Position numbers and translations under genes: made by a program. A model generated the notes under the pieces. It was given only the letters and a program-made list of their open reading frames with translations. It was not told the DNA's origin and searched no databases. 50,458 bases of DNA. Origin: DASRPD01 sp035646535. Lineage in GTDB: Bacteria; Actinomycetota; Acidimicrobiia; IMCC26256; JANYLB01. The stretch is from NCBI GenBank assembly GCA_035646535.1, contig DASRPD010000036.1:1-50458 (forward strand), read 5' to 3'. Below, piece by piece: positions 48,298 to 50,458 of the stretch. Each line of letters opens with the position of its first letter. Within the stretch, counting starts at the first letter, position 1.

Positions 48298-49602
48298 CTA
48301 CTTGAACGTGGGGTCCGCGGCGAGGTCGTCGCTGCGTTGGTGACACACGAACGCCTTGCCCTTGGGCACGAACTCGCTGACGAACTCGCCGTCCTTCACG
48401 ACCACGTAGGCACCACAGGTCTCCGGCGGCATGGTGTCGTCGTGCTCGGTCGTCCAGTCGATCCCGGCCAGGATGCCGCCGACGGTGTCGTCGGTCATCT
48501 CGTTGAGGGCGTCCACGACCTTCTGCTGGGTGAACTCGGGCCCGGCGGCCTTCAGACCCTCGACGAACATCGCGGCGTTGATCCAGCCGTAGGTCGTGTA
48601 CTCGTTGGGGGTGATGCCCTGCTTTTTCATCCACTGCAGGTATTCCTGCAGCCCCTCGGGCCGCGGCTTCGTCTCGTACGGCGCGAACGGGACCCGCACG
48701 ATCGAGCCCTCGAAGAACTCGCCGTTGGCCGCCATGAACTCCTGGTCATAGCCGTTGGGCAGGTACTGGATGGCGTCGAGACCCTGCTGGCGCATCTCCT
48801 TGGCCACCGAGAGCACAGCGTTGGTATCCATGCACGTCGTGACGAAATCGACGCCCGCGTCCTTCATCTTGCCGACCTCGACGCTGAAGTCCGCGGTCCC
48901 GAACGCGAGGCTGTCGCTGTAGAACCCGATCTCGGCGCTCGGGAACTCCTCGAACGAGTCGCGAATTCCCTCGGCGCAGCTCTTGGAGTTGGCCACGCCG
49001 TAGGCCATCACACCGATCTTCGTCTTCCCGAGCTCCTGGGCGACCCACGGCAGCTCGATGCCGGTGCAGCCGATGCAGAGCGCGCCGACGTTGCCGAACA
49101 GGTTCGGCTTGCCGGTCCAGTCCTCGTTGATGTTCCAGCCGAAGGTCGGGGTGCCCGCCTCGGCGAGGGCATCGGCACCGCTGAAGTCGAAGATCGTCGC
49201 CATGCCCAGCGCCGCGAACACGTCGTCCTGGCTCAGCAGGCCCTCGACCTCACGGAGGTTGTTGGCAATCTGGTCGTCACGCTCGGACACGACCTCGAGG
49301 TCGCGGCCGTCGATCCCCCCGTTCGCGTTCACCATGGCGAAGTAGGCCTTCACACCCTCGAAGATGTCGCCGTAGGGCGCGTTGAGTGGGTTGGTGATCG
49401 AGGCCACACCTCCGACCCTGATCGTGTCGGCGGTGACGCCCGGCTGGTCGATGACCTCGGTCGAGCCGCCGCCGGAGCCCGAGCCCCCCGAGCCCGAGTC
49501 TTTCTCCTTGGCGTTCGAACACGCCCCCGCGGCCAGGGCCAGCACGGCCAGCAGCGCGATCACCCGTACGCTCCCTCGAGCCCGAATTCCGGTCAACCGC
49601 AT
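48298..49602 (-). CDS. ABC transporter substrate-binding lipoprotein (Peripla_BP_6 type)
   Basis: 434 residues. The signal peptide (SVRVIALLAVLALAAGAC) ends in a lipobox with Cys28, followed by a Gly/Ser linker, so the mature protein is lipid-anchored outside the membrane. The two-lobed type I binding fold is shown by TIRVGGVASITNPLNAPYGDIFEGVKAYFAMVNANGGIDGRDLEVV and the final GAYVVVKDGEFVSEFVP. Several cysteines in the mature part (CIGCTG, SCAEG, TTCMD, ETCGA, CHQ) are unusual. Such proteins bind branched amino acids, aromatic acids or steroids and related acids. GGGGGG precedes ATG 49602 by about 5 nt. First gene of the transporter operon, under the operator at 49645. Confidence 0.93.
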   Translation of the reverse strand: MRLTGIRARGSVRVIALLAVLALAAGACSNAKEKDSGSGGSGSGGGSTEVIDQPGVTADTIRVGGVASITNPLNAPYGDIFEGVKAYFAMVNANGGIDGRDLEVVSERDDQIANNLREVEGLLSQDDVFAALGMATIFDFSGADALAEAGTPTFGWNINEDWTGKPNLFGNVGALCIGCTGIELPWVAQELGKTKIGVMAYGVANSKSCAEGIRDSFEEFPSAEIGFYSDSLAFGTADFSVEVGKMKDAGVDFVTTCMDTNAVLSVAKEMRQQGLDAIQYLPNGYDQEFMAANGEFFEGSIVRVPFAPYETKPRPEGLQEYLQWMKKQGITPNEYTTYGWINAAMFVEGLKAAGPEFTQQKVVDALNEMTDDTVGGILAGIDWTTEHDDTMPPETCGAYVVVKDGEFVSEFVPKGKAFVCHQRSDDLAADPTFK

Positions 49603-49644
49603 CTCGACCCCCCGTCAACGACGCAACCACGATCCGAATCGAAG

Positions 49645-49660
49645 CTGACTCTAACGTCAG
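49645..49660 (-). promoter_or_regulatory. Operator CTGAC-N6-GTCAG containing a minus-strand -10 box (TAGAGT)
   Basis: The minus-strand -10 box TAGAGT (49648-49653) lies inside the operator, so a bound repressor would cover it completely. It stands 43 bp upstream of the substrate-binding protein gene and controls the whole transporter operon. The plus-strand deacetylase starts 62 bp on the other side. Confidence 0.82.
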
Positions 49661-49722
49661 GTTCCGCCCTCCACCAGGCAGCGCGCTTTCACGCGAGAGG
49701 CTCCAGGGGTGACAATGACCCG

Positions 49723-50458
49723 ATGCCCGCGACGCTGGTGTGCTTCCACGCCCATCCTGACGACGAGGCCATCACCACCGCCGGGGTGATGGCCCAGGCC
49801 GCCGCGAACGGTCACCGGGTCGTGCTCGTGCTCGCGACCCGCGGTGAGCTCGGCGAGGTCGACGACGACGTGCTGGCGCCGGGCGAGACCCTCGGCGATC
49901 GCCGCGACCAAGAGGCCCGGCGCTCCGCCGCGGCGCTCGGCGCCGCGCGCGTCGAGTTCCTCGGTTACCACGACTCGGGAATGATGGGTGAGCCGACGAA
50001 CGACGCCGCCGAGGCGTTCTGGTCGGCCGACGTCGACGTGGCCGCAGCCCGACTCGCCGAGATCCTGCGTATCGAGACCGCCGACGTGCTGACCGTCTAC
50101 GACGAACGCGGTGGCTACGGCCACCCGGATCACATCCAGGTCCACCGCGTCGGCGTGCGGGCGGCCGAGCTCGCCGGCACCGCCCGGGTCTACGAAGCCA
50201 CGACGAACCGTGACCACGTGCGCCGCATGTTCGAGTCGCGAGCTGCCGAGGCCGCCGACATCGCCGACGACATGCCCGACCCCGTCGACATCGACACGTT
50301 CGGCACGCCCGAGGCCGAGATCACCACGGGTGTCGACGTTCGCGAGTTCGTCACCCGGAAACGGGCGGCGATGGCCGCGCACGCCAGTCAGATCAGCGAC
50401 TCCTCCTTCTTCATGACCATGCCCGACGACGTGTTCCGCGAAGCCTTCGGCTGGGAGT
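49723..50458 (+). CDS. PIG-L family deacetylase (MshB/Mca-like), cut by window edge
   Basis: The first 245 codons are visible; the gene runs off the right edge. The zinc motif AHPDDE (residues 10-15) and GHPDHIQVH (third metal ligand and catalytic region, about 133-141) identify a PIG-L/LmbE metal-dependent N-acetylglucosaminyl deacetylase or amidase. In actinobacteria relatives include MshB and Mca (mycothiol synthesis and detoxification) and the mycothiol-S-conjugate amidase; MPATLVCFHAHPDDEAITTAG is close to the Mca/MshB style. That specific role is inference. ATG 49723 has no ribosome site; GACAAT 6 nt upstream could be a leaderless -10 box. Divergent from the transporter operon. Confidence 0.9.
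   Translation, partial: MPATLVCFHAHPDDEAITTAGVMAQAAANGHRVVLVLATRGELGEVDDDVLAPGETLGDRRDQEARRSAAALGAARVEFLGYHDSGMMGEPTNDAAEAFWSADVDVAAARLAEILRIETADVLTVYDERGGYGHPDHIQVHRVGVRAAELAGTARVYEATTNRDHVRRMFESRAAEAADIADDMPDPVDIDTFGTPEAEITTGVDVREFVTRKRAAMAAHASQISDSSFFMTMPDDVFREAFGWE

Noticed and set aside
1..50458. CRISPR arrays, rRNA genes, insertion sequences or an integrase
   Set aside because: I looked for spaced repeats, rRNA signatures and transposase or recombinase motifs and saw none.

Overview
The window is high-GC DNA with dense, often overlapping genes and GTG starts. Many genes have a TANNNT -10 box only 5-8 nt before the start codon and no Shine-Dalgarno sequence, the leaderless pattern common in Actinobacteria. 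Numerous acyl-CoA genes (acyl-CoA dehydrogenases, SCP-x type thiolases, MaoC hydratases, short-chain dehydrogenases, AMP-forming acyl-CoA ligases) resemble actinobacterial lipid, steroid or terpenoid degraders. My best guess is an actinobacterium near Acidimicrobiia; this is inference from style and gene content, not a taxonomic proof.

Layout. 1-9.8 kb: a thiolase running off the left edge (minus), a methyltransferase, SDR and MaoC genes, a Ser-for-Cys thiolase homologue, a TetR repressor, an acyl-CoA ligase, an acyl-CoA dehydrogenase and a PuuD-type membrane protein. 9.97-14.5 kb: tRNA-Cys followed by a small accessory block (a hypothetical protein reading antisense into the tRNA, an AlbA_2/ATPase-type regulator, and a ribbon-helix-helix/MazF toxin-antitoxin pair). 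14.5-29 kb: a Tat-exported PhoX-like protein, then a long plus-strand catabolic stretch (KS-like/DUF35 fusion, SCP-x thiolase, enoyl-CoA hydratase, SDR, two adjacent acyl-CoA dehydrogenases, hydantoinase B and A type proteins, and a two-subunit GMC dehydrogenase). 29-42.6 kb: a fatty-acid desaturase under a perfect palindrome, a HAD hydrolase, an aldehyde dehydrogenase, a VOC protein, an acyl-CoA ligase/dehydrogenase operon, a GH127 glycosidase, a zinc alcohol dehydrogenase, a nitroreductase and a 2-hydroxyacid dehydrogenase. 42.6-50.4 kb: SDR plus MaoC, a second TetR repressor, a complete branched-chain-type ABC uptake system with fused permeases, and a PIG-L deacetylase running off the right edge.

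The main result of reading the intergenic DNA is a shared operator, CTGAC-N6-GTCAG. It occurs at eight promoters across 46 kb (3262, 7789, 15916, 19395, 22640, 36127, 44013, 49645), each time touching or lying within about 15 bp of a TANNNT -10 box. The targets are SDRs, acyl-CoA dehydrogenases, thiolase/DUF35, an acyl-CoA ligase, hydantoinase B/A, the ABC transporter and the TetR gene at 44049 itself. The two TetR proteins (5501-6169 and 44049-44726) share an identical DNA-recognition region. The window therefore looks like a dispersed, TetR-controlled acyl-CoA catabolic regulon with its own importer, whose substrate cannot be read from sequence.
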